A stretch of 64,000 nt of DNA, taken from assembly GCA_008360975.2 (NCBI GenBank), contig CM039193.1:8422501-8486500 (forward strand), given 5' to 3'. A program made the position numbers and the translations under genes. Shown here piece after piece: positions 1 through 15,700 of the stretch. Each line of letters starts with the position of its first letter. Within the stretch, counting starts at the first letter, position 1. The notes beneath the pieces are model-generated. The model was not told where the DNA came from, did not search any database, and worked only from the letters and a program-made list of their open reading frames with translations. The stretch comes from Lichenostomus cassidix (taxonomy: Eukaryota > Chordata > Aves > Passeriformes > Meliphagidae).

Positions 1-392
1 ATGATCACAGCCACCGGGTTGGAGTACTTGGAAAGCTTCCTGGTGCTGGACAGCTCCACCACCTCCTCAAAGGTATCCACAGGATACAGCGGCTTGGGGT
101 CATTAAGACACTGAATTAAGGGTTCAATCTGATAGAAGTCCGCTTCCTTCCGGAGCAGGTCAAACTCCTTGAAGTCCAGTGGCAAAGTGAGTTCTGAGGT
201 CCTTAAAAAGTTAAGAACATAACGGAAAAGTGGTCCATCTCTGTCAATAAAGTAATTGCCCTGAGAGTCCCTGGCAGTGGGGAAGTCTCCCCTGAACATG
301 GCCCCGAGCATTGAGTCAGGATATCTCGTTAGAGTTGTGAGGGAGGTCGTATACATGTGTCCACCCACATTTAGCGTGACTGGATCAGTCAT
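1..392 (-). CDS. KCTD6: KCTD6 coding exon 3 (BTB domain), partial
   Basis: The exon begins exactly on an in-frame ATG, directly after the acceptor AG. It runs open to the window edge through SSTRKLSKYSNPVAVI. It carries the whole BTB/T1 core. The last codon is split by the window boundary. Confidence 0.95.
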   Translation of the reverse strand, partial: MTDPVTLNVGGHMYTTSLTTLTRYPDSMLGAMFRGDFPTARDSQGNYFIDRDGPLFRYVLNFLRTSELTLPLDFKEFDLLRKEADFYQIEPLIQCLNDPKPLYPVDTFEEVVELSSTRKLSKYSNPVAVI

Positions 393-1610
393 CTAGAAAG
401 AGAGAAATTGCAGAGTTTATCAAGCCCCAACAAGAAGATTCGATCACCTCCCTGTCACATACGGCAAGCACTGCTGGAAAACTGGAGAGAATCACACTTC
501 TCCCGTTCAACGCCTCTGAGGGCTGTTCAAACCTGAACAAATCCAAGCCACCTAGCAACGAGGCACAACTGGCAACCAGACAGGATGATACTTAGCATGC
601 AGAACGCACATTTCCAGAAATCTTAACAACTGAGCTACTGCCACAGGAGCAAGTTTTGCATTTGGGCAGCAAGTGTTTTCCTATTCTACAGATGGGGAAA
701 TGAGAACAGAGACATTTCCTGAAGAACAAGTTAGTCTGAATGAGGCCCAGCAATGTTCCTTACTTTCACAATCTGTCTCTCATTCTAGAACAAAACTAAA
801 ACCAAAACAAAAAAAGGAAAGAAAAAAATCAGCCAAACAAATTTTAAGCCTCTTTTTCTCCCTCGAAAGAGGAAGACAATGCAAGTTTAAACATAGGACC
901 AAGAGCTCACAATCAAAATCCATGCTTCGGTTCAGAGGCTTCATTAAAACACACAAGTTTAAAAAAGAACTTTCAGCTTTTAACTCTACAAAGAAATATT
1001 TATTAACAAATTAGCATGCTGCATAGAAGAGGGGGGGCAGAGCACAAACCAATCTGCATCAGATTCCAGATAGCACACGGGGAAGCAAGAGAGAAAGGAA
1101 CATAAATCCCATCTGGCCACCAACTCTAACAACCAGGACTGCGGCCAGCCAGAGAAAAGAGACATATGTATGGCAGCAGAATGAGAAGGGGAAAAAAATA
1201 AGATGTGCTTGTCTAGTTTGAGACAAGGTTTACAAGGAAAAATACTTTTCTCTATAAATAAAATGACTAAGTCTTTAAAATTATAAGCAGAAAGCACAAA
1301 CTATTTTCAGCCTTTGTGTTAGGAAAACAGTAACAGTGAGCTCCAAAGCATCAGTTCAGTCCTGGCTGACTGACTCTAGGAAACATGAACCTGGGCACTC
1401 CCCACAAACTGCACAGGAGGTGCAGCACTTCAGGGAAGGTGAGTAAGCTGTTGTAAAGCTGTTTTAACAAGCATAGTTCTCCTTCTCTCATGACTGAAGC
1501 TCTGGATCTACACAAGGCAGATCTGGAAGGTTTCTTGCTGCCAGACCTCAGAAGCCCAGTTGTAGTGCACAGCACACACTCACCATATATCCCCAGTCTC
1601 CATTATCCAT
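1..1610 (-). CDS. KCTD6: KCTD6, BTB/POZ (T1-type) CUL3 adaptor, 3' part cut by the window edge
   Basis: Coding segments read on the minus strand are 1610..1584 and 392..1, giving 139 complete residues of a protein that is about 237 aa in human. The first segment encodes the nine residues MDNGDWGYM and ends at a GTGAGT donor. The second starts after a CTTTCTAG acceptor with MTDPVTLNVGGHMYTTSL, the start of a T1-type BTB fold, followed by DSMLGAMFRGDFPTARD and the DGPLFRYVLNFLRTSEL helix. KCTD6 is known as an oligomeric substrate adaptor for CUL3 ubiquitin ligases, with HDAC1 and small ankyrin-1 reported as targets. The C-terminal domain lies left of the window. The start was chosen because MDNGDWGYM matches the human N-terminus. 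The gene is head-to-head with PDHB, as in human. Confidence 0.96.
393..1583 (-). other. KCTD6 intron 2
   Basis: This 1.19-kb intron is bounded by GTGAGTG (donor) and CTCTCTTTCTAG (acceptor). It contains A/T-rich unique sequence. I see no exon, repeat family or RNA gene in it. Confidence 0.85.
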
Positions 1611-1692
1611 CTGTTCAAGTGCTTGAACTGTGGTATTCCAAGTTTAACAGAAGGCTGCTGAAAGGATACGAGATTCGCCTCCTCTTATCTCC
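1584..1692 (-). CDS. KCTD6: KCTD6 exon 2: 82 nt of 5'UTR plus nine start codons
   Basis: The acceptor is GTGCTTTTTTCTGCAG followed by GGAGATAAG. The noncoding part is 1692..1611 and the coding part 1610..1584. The donor is ATATATG|GTGAGTG in phase 0. The short coding piece is recognisable only by its match to the human N-terminus MDNGDWGYM. Confidence 0.9.
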
Positions 1693-4600
1693 CTGCAGAA
1701 AAAAGCACACACAAACACAGAACAAAACATGGCAGAGCATCAGTACCTACAAGAACACCGAGGGGAATGCTTTCCAATCAAAGGCAGGCTGTCTGCCAGG
1801 AGAGCATTCAGCTACAAAGTCACATCAGCAGGAGAATCTGCAAACCCACTTTTCCCACCTTCTCCCATCATTCTACCCGCAGGACTGCCCCTAGAGCACA
1901 CAGCAGCTGCCTGAACATCCCAGTTTTCTTGAGTAATGAAGTGCCTCTGAGGGTAATACAGATTCACAAACAACCTTTCACCTGGGAAACCACGAGTACT
2001 TTGAAAGACAGATGTCATTTTGCCAATTAAAAAGTTTATTTAGCCACCACTGAGGTCACACGTGATGGTTTATATTCGTCAACATTCCCATGCTCCAGTT
2101 TCAAACTACTCAGAAGACTAAATCAAGCATGAAAGTCAATGAACAGTAAGAAGAAAAAAACTCTCACTGCAGAATTAATAATTCAGTAGTGGAGAACTGC
2201 AACTGATAGCAAGAACATCAATCTACAGACAAAGAGTATGAATGGACTTCCCCCAGACACTTACTCTCAAAAGCAGTTTCTGTAGGGACAAGCCAGAGGA
2301 CATCTAACATGTTGTCAACACACTCCAACAAAAGCAATTTGAGAAGAGATTCATGCTGTGACTTCCCAGAAGATGCTGAACTGTTGACTTGCATAACAAG
2401 GGGACTGTCCACACAAGCACAAGGCAAATCCACAGCCGCGTTGTGCAACTCGGGGAGGGGGGAAGTGAATGACCTCAGACACCAGTGTTGATTTGCCAAA
2501 GGTGGCCTGTCAACCATGTCAAGCAATGGAAGCACAAGAAAAGCACAGTCATCAGTAAGCCTTTATCCCTACCCAGAGCCTGCCTCTCTGCTAGAATTGC
2601 TGAAAATTTAGGTCAGCCTGTTTTAAGTAGGGTAGAGCTTCTCAGCTTTGTTTATTTTTACATCTTAAAAGACCACACAGTTCCCAAGACTTCTGGTCCC
2701 ATCCTCTTTACTAACAAACTTCAACACGCAGCCACCCAGCTAAAGGCAGCACAAAGATTTAGCCAAGACAGAGTCCCACATTCCAAAACAACTGAAGGTT
2801 CACAGTTAATTCCCAAACAAAAAAAGATAACGTGCCCTTCTCATTCCTAGGAAATGAGGTTGGTTTCATTCAGCACAGAACACAGCAGCACATCCCACCC
2901 CTCCATGCTCTGCTGCCTTGCCCAAATCCACAGCCTGGGTACAACAGTGTGCCCAGCAGCACAGCACAGCCCCAGCTGCATCTCAGGTGGATTAAAAAGA
3001 ACAAAATCAGTGTATGAAAATAGTGAGGTCAGACAACAGACAGCTAAGATACAGAACAAGCCATACCAGGATCCTGTTTTTACAAATTAGAGACAGAGAG
3101 TACATTAAAGCACACCCCCCGACAGCAGATAAACCTGGAACACCAGCTCTTTTGCCAACCTCTGTAATTATATTTTTTAACTGCTCACAAATCAAGAAGT
3201 GAATTCTATCAGGGCTGGTTTTCTTTTTTTGAATTGTCACTCAAGTACAGCTTGTAAACTTTTAACAATAGACCAACCTTTTAAATTCCAGCACTTAAAG
3301 GTGTTAATTCTGATCAAGTACAAGACCAGGATAACATGCAGATGCATTAAAACCTTATGAGACTGGTACAGGTTTCTGATAATCACTTGAAAGTGAGATG
3401 ATGCAGCCAGCCAGAAACCTCACGAGTAATCATGACAGAAGAAATCTGCAGTCTTAATAAAATTAACTCGAATTACATATCCAGAACATTTCCAAGACAG
3501 AGAGAGATGTCCATCAGTGTTACTTTAACTGGTGAATATGATGTTTTTTGGGTCAGCATGTAAGTCCACTACAGATGAATCAAAACTTCCTCAGGGAAAG
3601 AAAGAGATGACACTGCAAGCCTGTGCAAAGGCATGAATTAATCTTTGATCACAGCACTGCTGTGTAACACTGGAGTGAATAATTTACGAGAGCAATTATC
3701 TGAAACAAACCCAGCCCTCAATATAGAAAGGGCATGGAGAAATCTCAGTGACCTCTGTGTAAGGACCCAGAACCACGAGGCACACACAGACCTCCCTGGC
3801 AAACCAGTGCTGGACCAAGATGTGCCACACGAAGGGATGATACCAGGAAGCCATCCTAAAATGCCCAAGTGTGACCCTAACTCTCTGCTGCTTCCCTGAT
3901 CGGCCTGGGAGCTCTGAATTTCACAGGTGAAAGTAGCTTAGCTTGGGTACAACCTGAGCTAAGGACTCAGCAACCACATCACAGCAAGGCTGAGGACAGA
4001 TACTCTTCGTGACATGTGCCCTTTTAACGATGCTTTAAATTTTCCTGAATGGAATACAGTGATCATCAGAGGGGGTGGGCAGACACTCCATCCATCCCCC
4101 AGCACAGGCAGCCTCAAGCCAGCTCTGTCCTTGTGTCACACACCAATGGACTGCACACAGGGACAGCCTCACCAATGGGCTACTCCTGTCCAGACAGCAA
4201 ATAACAGCTGACAAGCAGCCATATCCCGAGGCAGCCTACCTTTGACAACCATAAAAATATTCAAAGTGAAATTCAGTCAGACAAACTGCTGACACAGTTT
4301 AGCCAAACAGGATGTCCCTCTCTGGTGGGAGCAGAAGTGCACGGTTGGTGTCAAACCACAGTCCTGCTGTCGTGATGCTGCTCTGCGTGCAGGGAGAAGA
4401 CACACAGCAGTGACAAGGTCACTGGGGCTCCTGCCACAGCCCCACGCAGCCAGAACTGGAAGGGCACAATGAGAAACAAGAAAAGCACTCAAGTCATCAC
4501 TTTATGCTCGACACACCAAACTGGATACCTGCATTTATAAATGCTCACTCTTATTTCATATGTTATGACTCAGAGGATTACAAAGCTGTTTATCAGCAGC

Positions 4601-6621
4601 ACTGCTGCAACAGGTAGCGCCACTAACTTCAGCAGGGCTTCTCCCAGAACAGAGCTGCAAACCAGTTTGCAAGCTGAAATTCAAAGAGAGCAATTAAGAG
4701 TCAGATGAACGTCTGCATCTGTGAACACACAGACACACACAGAGACACACACAGACACAGGAGGCTCAGGCCAGGGCATTTGCACTGCTGGGACTACAGG
4801 CTACCCACCACCCCTGGAGGGAACCCAACACTGGTGTAACACGCAGTTACTCAAAAGAGGAACAGAAATACACCTACCAGTTCTAAGTCAAGAGGCACAG
4901 ACCACCTGATTTGCTCTGAATGTTCCTCATCTAGTTTTCCAACAAAAGAATTAAGGGATTCACTCACGGCAATAGTCTTTCATGGGCAGTTTGGTATCTA
5001 TTATAGCATGGGCTGTTTAACCTCAAGAGTTACCTTTGATTTCTAAGTCAATAGAGAGGTGGAAGAAATTCTGGCAATGCTAACTGGAAAATGAAAAAGA
5101 GCGAGCAAAGACTCCAACATACACTTGGCATTTCAGCTACTCACTCCCTTTGTGTGCTCCCAGCCTCTCACACTTAGATCTCACAACAGAAGAAACTCCA
5201 TCCACCAGCACAGTTACGCTGTGCAGGGACAAACTCTCCCAGAACATTTAAAAGGCAAGTTCTTACTGTAAATTATTGGTGACTCACCTGAACTGATGAA
5301 CACTGAGCAGCACCAGTGCTGACTGTTCTCCACCAAACTACAGCAAGCTGACAGTCTGCAGAGCAACCCCTGAGCTCCAGCTCTGTGCTACCCTAACCAG
5401 AGTGAGGAGGAGCATTCTCCAAACAACCAGTTACCAGATCTTCTGACAATTCAGACCAGCTTCAATAAAGAAAGCACCTACTGCCTTCTACACAAGGCAA
5501 GTTTATAATGACTAAGGCAGTTTATTAAAAGTTAACTTCGTTCTTGCTTTTCTTGAGTTGTTTTTTTACTAATACTCAGCCTTTACCTCAGGCAGGACGG
5601 AAAAACGCTCACAACAGCCACTCAGCATTTTCACTCCTTTATGGTTAATTGCTTCGCTATAAATTCCAAGCTCCTGAAGTTTCCTTCCCTCCCCCGAGGA
5701 GCTCTATGACATCCTGTTTTAAGTCCAGATTCCAAACCTTTATTTAAATTGCTTCTTGTTGGAAGAGCCCATAACCCAGCACAACTTTGGCTCTCCTCTC
5801 AGAGACCCAAAGAAAGACTCATACCCAACCTGGTCCTGCTGAAGCAAGCCAGGACACCCAGGTTTGCAGGTCCTGTGATAATGATTAGGTTTTATCCATG
5901 TATTTTACTTCAGTGACATTAACCGGTGTTTTTCCTGTGAGGAAACACATCTCTGAACATTTTGGCAGCGGGCAGGTGTCAGAAGCATCCCAGCACAAAC
6001 ATGGACCAAGGAGCCACAGCAAGATGGGGCAGAAACCCCCCTGAAAGCCCAGAGAGGGGCTCAGGGCTTCAGCAGGAGGCGGGAAGCGCCCGTTTCCATG
6101 CCACAGGAACCAGCGGTAAAAGAACTCTCCACCGGATCGCAGTGATTCAGCAAAGATGCTGGAAATTAACCCGTTTTGCCTCTCTCCTCGCAAGTGACCC
6201 GAGAGCCCACGGCCTCACCCCCACCCCGAAACAGAGTGCCAGTTCTGCCTCCCTTCCCCGTGGGGCAGCAGCACCATCTCCCCTCCCCGTTCATGGCAAA
6301 GCCCGCAGGTCGCAGAGGCTCCCCGCCCGGAGATCACCGCCGGGCATCCCAGCCGGGCATCCCCGCCGCGCCCTGCTGCAGCCCGACGGGACCACCTGTG
6401 CCATCCGCACCCGAACAGGGGAGCCGCTCCCCGTGCCCGGCCCGGCACAGCCCCACAGCCCGGCCCTGCCCCGCTCCCCGCTCCCCGCTCCGCGCCTGTC
6501 CCGCGTACCGCGCTCCGCACCGCGCCTCGGCCCCGCACCGCCCCGCAGCCCCAGCCGGGCAGCCCCGCCGCCCCAGCCGGGCAGCCCCGCCGCTCAGCCC
6601 CGCGCCCGGCCCGGTACTCAC
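1693..6621 (-). other. KCTD6 intron 1
   Basis: This 4.9-kb intron lies between the noncoding first exon and exon 2. It holds a short CA/GA-rich simple repeat and one good unpaired minus-strand donor, CAG|GTGAGTC, at 5288/5287, which might mark an alternative 5' noncoding exon. Open frames in it are short and lack recognisable domains or coherent splice partners. Confidence 0.75.
4724..4760. repeat. CA/GA simple repeat
   Basis: This is a short degenerate microsatellite of (CACAGA)-like units, reading acacacagacacacacagag and so on. It lies inside KCTD6 intron 1. Confidence 0.85.
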
Positions 6622-6800
6622 GGGCGCAGCTCTGGCGCTGAGGCGGAGCCCGGCAGCAGCGGCGGCAGCGGCGGGGACTGTGCCCGAGCCCGGAGCGGAG
6701 CCGCCGGCGCGGGCGGGGACGGCGCGGGGAGTGTCCTGGCGAGCTCCGCCCCGGCGGCCGGTGACGGGGCGGGGCGGGCGGGCGCTGCCGGCACGCGCGT
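6622..6800 (-). other. KCTD6: KCTD6 noncoding exon 1 (5' limit not determined)
   Basis: A strong minus-strand donor, GCTGCGCCC|GTGAGTACC, sits at 6622/6621 inside the CpG island. It faces KCTD6 exon 2, which has an acceptor but no start upstream of its own ATG. This implies a 5'UTR exon ending here. The transcription start cannot be read from sequence; 6800 is a placeholder. Confidence 0.6.
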
Positions 6801-6935
6801 TCCCGCCGCCCTTATGGCCGCCCGGCGGTGCGGGCGCGTTCTCGCGGCGCTGCGCGCGCCCGGCCGGGGCGGCGGGCAGGGCGTTGGGGCGCGCGCCACG
6901 CGCGGCCCCGCGAGGGTTCCCGCGCGGCCCCGGTG

Positions 6936-6953
6936 CCGGAAGTGGCGCGAAAA
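6936..6953 (+). promoter_or_regulatory. ETS/GABPA site overlapping an E2F-like site
   Basis: CCGGAAGTG (6936-6944) is a consensus ETS/GABP (NRF-2) site, common in nuclear genes for mitochondrial proteins. It runs directly into GGCGCGAAAA (6944-6953), which resembles an E2F site. Both lie about 100 bp upstream of the PDHB ATG. Confidence 0.6.
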
Positions 6954-6993
6954 GGCCGCGCGCTTCCCACCGCCCCCCGCGCGCCGCGGGCGT

Positions 6994-7003
6994 TCTCGCG
7001 AGA
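6994..7003. promoter_or_regulatory. TCTCGCGAGA palindrome (BANP-type CGCG element)
   Basis: This is a perfect 10-bp palindrome, 49 bp upstream of the PDHB start codon. It is the established core of CGCG-box promoters bound by BANP and typical of bidirectional housekeeping promoters. Binding here is inferred from the exact match. Confidence 0.75.
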
Positions 7004-7051
7004 GAGGGGAGGCGGGGCCGGGCGGCCGCAGGGCGAGAGGACACGGGCAAG

Positions 7052-10516
<3,465 letters not shown>

Positions 10517-11115
10517 GTTGTAAATACACGTTTTAAAGTCCTGCTTTACAAAGCATCATTGGTGTTGGGCACGTTGTATGCATAATTTTTGTTGTATAAG
10601 CTCCATGAACTTTTGTACAGTGGGGAAAGTATAGCGATCTCTTAAAATACTTCTGTGGGTTACCCCCCCCAAGCCACACTTCATATATGCAGCAATGTGG
10701 TAATGCTTGTTTGTTCAACAGTACAGTTGGGTTAATGCTACTGCTTGTGGAGAAATCCTGTTCCAAATTCAGAGTGAGGAAAAAACCCTCCGTTTTTGCT
10801 TGGCTTGTAAGTCCCAGAGGAGCTTTGTTGAACGTGCTGTAGCAGTAATTGAGTGCAGAGCTGCAGAGAGCAAGAGCAGACCCTGAATGCTGTACGGGTG
10901 TAGGAGCCTGTGATTCCTAGGATTCCACAAAACAGGAATGATCAGGTGAAGCCCAGCCTGTCAGTGCAGCAGTTCAGTGCAGCTCTGAGCAGAGGCTGTG
11001 GCAGCCCATGGGCTGGGTTAAGAGGTGGTGGCTGTGTCTGGTATGAAGAGCAATCCGCACATGAAGAAAGGCTTCCGCACAAGAGCTGAAATAAAGATCC
11101 TGATCCTTCCCACTA
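10517..11115 (+). other. PDHB: PDHB 3'UTR
   Basis: This follows the PDHB stop and ends near the canonical AATAAA at 11090-11095. The exact cleavage site is inferred. The sequence has no recognisable open frame or repeat. Confidence 0.6.
11090..11095 (+). terminator. PDHB polyadenylation signal AATAAA
   Basis: A canonical hexamer 574 nt after the PDHB stop. It is the first one seen downstream on the plus strand. Confidence 0.6.
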
Positions 11116-11639
11116 TGTGATGGAAACAGTACCTAATTTTTCTTTACTAGCTGCCACAGAACAGTGATAAAAAATATGTGCCCAGATGCTTTGCTTTTAT
11201 TGTTCAATTTGTTTGTGGTTTCTTTTTTAATTCCTTGCCTGGGCTGACAATAGCACACTGCAACTATACTTCTTGCAGTGCAAAATGAATTACTTTATTC
11301 AGTTCTTCTGAGCTTGAATGTAAGCAGCAGGTGTGTGGATTGTGTGTGAAGAGCTGGGAAGCACAGTGACCTTTTGGAGATGCTGCATCTCAGGGAGCTC
11401 TGCCAGGCTTCCCTCAGCAGCTTCTGGTATAGAGGGAAAGCTGCCTTGAGGAGCCTGTGCAGCAGGGCCTGCTCTGCATATCAGGTGAACAGGGGCAGGG
11501 AGATACCTCTGAGCTTTGGTCCTATTTCTGAAGGGCCAGGAATACCTTCCAGGGTATTTCCTTTAGCAGAGGTGCTGCTCGATTCTTGAGAAGCTTGGCT
11601 TGGAGGTGCAGTCCCAGCTGAACATACCCACCACACGCT
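11116..11639. other. Gap between convergent PDHB and PXK 3' ends
   Basis: About half a kilobase with no gene seen. Minus-strand AATAAA hexamers at 11299-11294 and 11201-11196 could serve longer PXK transcripts. Confidence 0.5.
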
Positions 11640-12506
11640 GCTGAAGGAATTCCATTAACATTTTAATAAAAATGACTGAATATCACAGGTTACATGAAAC
11701 TTTGTACAGACATTCTCTGCATAGTAACAAACACTGATGTACTTGAATTTTAAAAAATGGATTATCTATAATCCTTTAAAGTGCAATTTGTTTAAGGTTT
11801 TAAATCAAAAAGGATCTTTCAATAAAGTTTAAACGGTAGAATTAACTTGAAGTAACTTTGCATTTAACTAAATCAACAATAACATCCCAGTGCCCTATTA
11901 CCTCCCACTTCAACTGCTTCCTCCTCATTTAAAAACACTTTCCCCTTGAGTTGCAGGTAGGATGTCCATTTAAACAAGCTTAATGAGACAGCATTTTAAC
12001 TCCACCAGCAAATATGATGGGAATAAGATTTAATTCTCCAGTTCCCTCACCTGTGCAGTATGCTTTAAGAGTTGGATTAAGTAAAACAAACTTGTTGACT
12101 TCATGCAGCAAGAATTAAGATGAGTTACAAGTGCATGAAAAGAGTTGAAAAACTGACCAAACTAAAACTAAGTTCCTGTAATTTGAAAATAAGGGTGGAA
12201 TGGAGCAAGGCAAAAATGAATTAGTTCACCATCATCATGGTCATTCCTATTTTCAGATTTTTTGACTTCAGCTATGTAGAAGTTGCTGTACCCCTGAAAC
12301 TGTAGCTAGAGAACACAGAAGAAGCAGCCAAGAGCAGAGTACTTATCCCAGCATGGCAAAGCAATTCAGGCAGGGCAGTGCTGCTACTCCAGGAAAGCTG
12401 AAACCGGGGAGAACGGAGCTGCAGCTCTGCTGGTGGGTCAGTTGCTGGTCAGGAGGGTCAGCACAGGAGGGGGAGAGGGAATTGAATCCTGGAGTGACCG
12501 GTGGCC
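11640..12506 (-). other. PXK: PXK 3'UTR (proposed extent)
   Basis: This A/T-rich sequence follows the PXK stop. A minus-strand ATTAAA at 11667-11662 is the proposed polyadenylation signal, with cleavage near 11640. The signal overlaps a plus-strand AATAAA (11665-11670), so the same bases read as a polyadenylation hexamer in both directions. Confidence 0.5.
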
Positions 12507-12703
12507 TCAGCTGATCCGGGGAGCACTGTAGTCGCACGTCTGTGTTTTCTTCAGAGTTCCTTTCTGAAAGTTTTGAATGGAGCTGAGCAAGGCTCCTCGG
12601 CTTGCGCTGACATCGGGCCGCGGCGTCGGCACCTCTGTGCTCGGGGGAGGAGCTGCTGGTGGCAGGGGCGGCGGGGGCGGCGCTGGGGGTATGGACGATG
12701 CTC
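12507..12703 (-). CDS. PXK: PXK exon 18: poly-proline and WH2-like tail
   Basis: Residues 510-574. After the acceptor CCAACTCCACAG come ASSIPPAPPPPPLPPAAPPP, then the WH2-like helix and the C-terminus YSAPRIS, then TGA. The local GC-rich patch on the plus strand is simply the proline codons. Confidence 0.95.
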
Positions 12704-15700
12704 CTGTGGAGTTGGGGAGAGAAGATGGAGTTTGATTATGCCACGGATGTTCTGCCACAGAGGACTGAGGCTGCTTGGCTGGACTTGGTCAGTCCTGCAC
12801 CAGTCATGTCATCCCTTGAATGCCAGTGGAGTGTGAAGAACAGAACAGATGGAAAATGCCAAAGTGATCAAATGCCTCTATCTGCAGGTGAGTCGTGTCA
12901 TCTGAGACACCTCTGAAATGAAGCCTGAAGGGCTTCAGTACTGAGATGCAAAACATGATTCATATGTGATCTTGCACCAAGGAAAATAGAGATCACTTAA
13001 CAGGACTTCCCAGCTTCAGCTTCTCCTGTTTGTCCCTGGTGAGGCAGTTTGCTCTTTGGGACACAAACAGTAACAAGGACTGGAAGCAAATTCTACTACT
13101 TGTTCGTACATAACTCACTTCACATTCTTATGAAGTACCACATCACTGTTGTATTTGTGATGACCATTTTGCTCGGTCAGATTATGCTTCATTTTTAAAG
13201 TACTAACTGCAGATAGAGTTTTCTGGAAGTGTTTACACTTCCACAGTCCTGTTTGACTTTCACCAAACATGTTGTAACAAATGGTTGTTTTGACAGACTG
13301 AACGAATCACAACACTGTCACACACACACCTCCCTCCTGCCTCTCCTGTTCCCACCAGCCAGCTTTGTCCTCTGTCCCTTGCTGTCTACACCAGCCACAT
13401 CCACTTTGTGCTTCCCATCCTGCCTCAGCCTCCATATCCTGACTCCCTGGGAAGCCAGAGCCCACAGTGGAGCATGCAGCTGGTCCAGCAGCGAGGGCCT
13501 GCATGGAGGTGTTTCCTGGCAGTTCAGATCCAGGCACTCTGCCAAGCACCCTGATCTTGTGCAGCTCTGCTGCTGCACACTGCACCACCACTGCTACCCA
13601 AGTGAAATAATGATGGACCTATCTTGTCTCATATTCTGGAAGGAGTAGGGCCATAGTGATTAATATCTTGGAATTATTCAGCACTGTATTTCAACTCCAT
13701 CATCTAGATCATGAGTTATTCCACAGGAAGACTAGAGAGACAAATGGCACCTATTAGCAGTTGCTTCCAGTAGCTCTAACCTACAGAGAGGAATATACTG
13801 GTAAGTGGCAAGAACTGTGATACTGGACAAGGTAAAACAACATTAAGGCAACCAAGTAGTTGTGGTTCCTGAAGTAGAACTGCTTGCTAGAAGTGAGCAA
13901 ATACCAAGCAACTAAGCAACATCATGCCACTCAGACTCAAAAGGGATTTGATGAAGGATAAGGCTCAACTACAGCAAAAACAGCAGACAAAAGTTCTCTG
14001 TGCTCCATTTCTCTCTGAACTCCTCCCCAACAATTGTTTTCAGACTAACAAGTAACAGTAAAAACATAACTGCTGTTATTAAAACAAGCAGTTATACTAG
14101 ATGAAAGATGTAATTTAAAACTCCCTCATTTTCTATTTGTACCAGTCTTTGAAGAGAGACTTTTCCCATATGGGAGCAAGCTCAAAATGCAGAGTATTCA
14201 CACAAAGCAGCCAATTTTGCCAGTGTACATTAATATATGCTGTGATTGTATCACTTTCAGCTCATCAGGACAAATTCTCATTGGCATGAAAGCCTTCTGT
14301 GAAAACAAAGCATGGAAGTACATATTGAGCTCATCTTCACTTTCTTCTCTTCGAGAGGAAATACTCAAGTCCTAATAGAAATACCAGTGATCAACTGAAG
14401 CAATTTAACCTGCCAGTTGCATGTAGATAAATTGCTTTCTGAAGTAACCAAAACATTACACAATGGCAGCACAAACTGAAATAAATTGCACACTAGGGCC
14501 TTCCAACTTACCCAAATCTGCTTTTTACACTTGCCAAAGATGTATGTCAATTTACTATTAGAAATACTGAAAAAACATTCTGTGCATTAGAGTCCTGTTT
14601 CTCTTGTGGATGGACAGCCAGGAAAGGGAAACTTGGCACTTGGCTAAAGGAAGAACAAGACCAGGAACAGTCCAAGTAGCCATTTAGTGGTTAAAGTGGT
14701 CAGAGCAGGACACTCTAGGACTGGTGCACCAACCTGGCCCCAAACAGATCAGGCGAACTGCTGTAAAAGCACCAAGAGCAGCTAATCATAAAAGAAATGG
14801 CTTCAAAGAGATGGAAGAACTGCAGAGAACAAAGATTTTTGTCTGGAATGGCAAGGTGAGGCTGAAAGAGACAGTGCAAGTAGTTGTACAAGATGCAATA
14901 GAGAACAACCACAAAAGCAGTGGCCAGGGAATACAAACACAATGGTAAAACATTCAGTATAGGGAGGCACACGTTTGACACATGGGGAGCAAAAAAGGCA
15001 CAAAATGCTTGGATCGCTGAATATTAGGCCAATATTCCCTGTCTTATCTTCAAATTTTGGTCTGGCTATTTTACAGGAGTAGAAAGGACAGGGAAGCAAG
15101 GGCAGAGATCACCTTTCTTCATGGAAAATTGTTAAATTCCTCAGGACCTATTATTGTGGAAATTGAGCTGCTGACATCATGTAGTTAAAACTTTTGGGAA
15201 ACTGATAACAGAGAATGATACCCTTACACTTGAGCTCTGCCTTAAGACATAAATACCCACAGGGTTCAGAATGGTATCTGACTAGCTATGAGCATTACAT
15301 ATTGAACCTGTTAATGATTCAAAAATCTTCAAATCCATTCATTTCAGTTACACAATCAAAACCGGGCTGTCCTTCCCTTCTTCACACAAGTGGTGCAAAA
15401 GAAATCTTAGTTCACACACATCTATTCATATACAGTTACATCTCCAGATTAAATTGTTCTGCCCTACAGTGAAATATTTTCCTGCATTTGCTAGAAAAAA
15501 ACATTTGAGACAAGGGCTCAGCTATCACTAGGCCCTTCCAATACATATGTTGGAAGATGTTGCCTGCAAACACACATTTTATTCATTCATGCAGTTGTAA
15601 GAATAAAACACTCAAACAAGAACTTACCAAGGATTTTTACAGGGACATTTTTGTTAAAAGAGTGTGTTAAAAGGAATAGGAAGTAAATCAGATGCTGTAA

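Noticed and set aside
12600..12720. GC-rich patch at the PXK 3' end as a possible promoter
   Set aside because: The base composition is explained by the proline codons of PXK exon 18.
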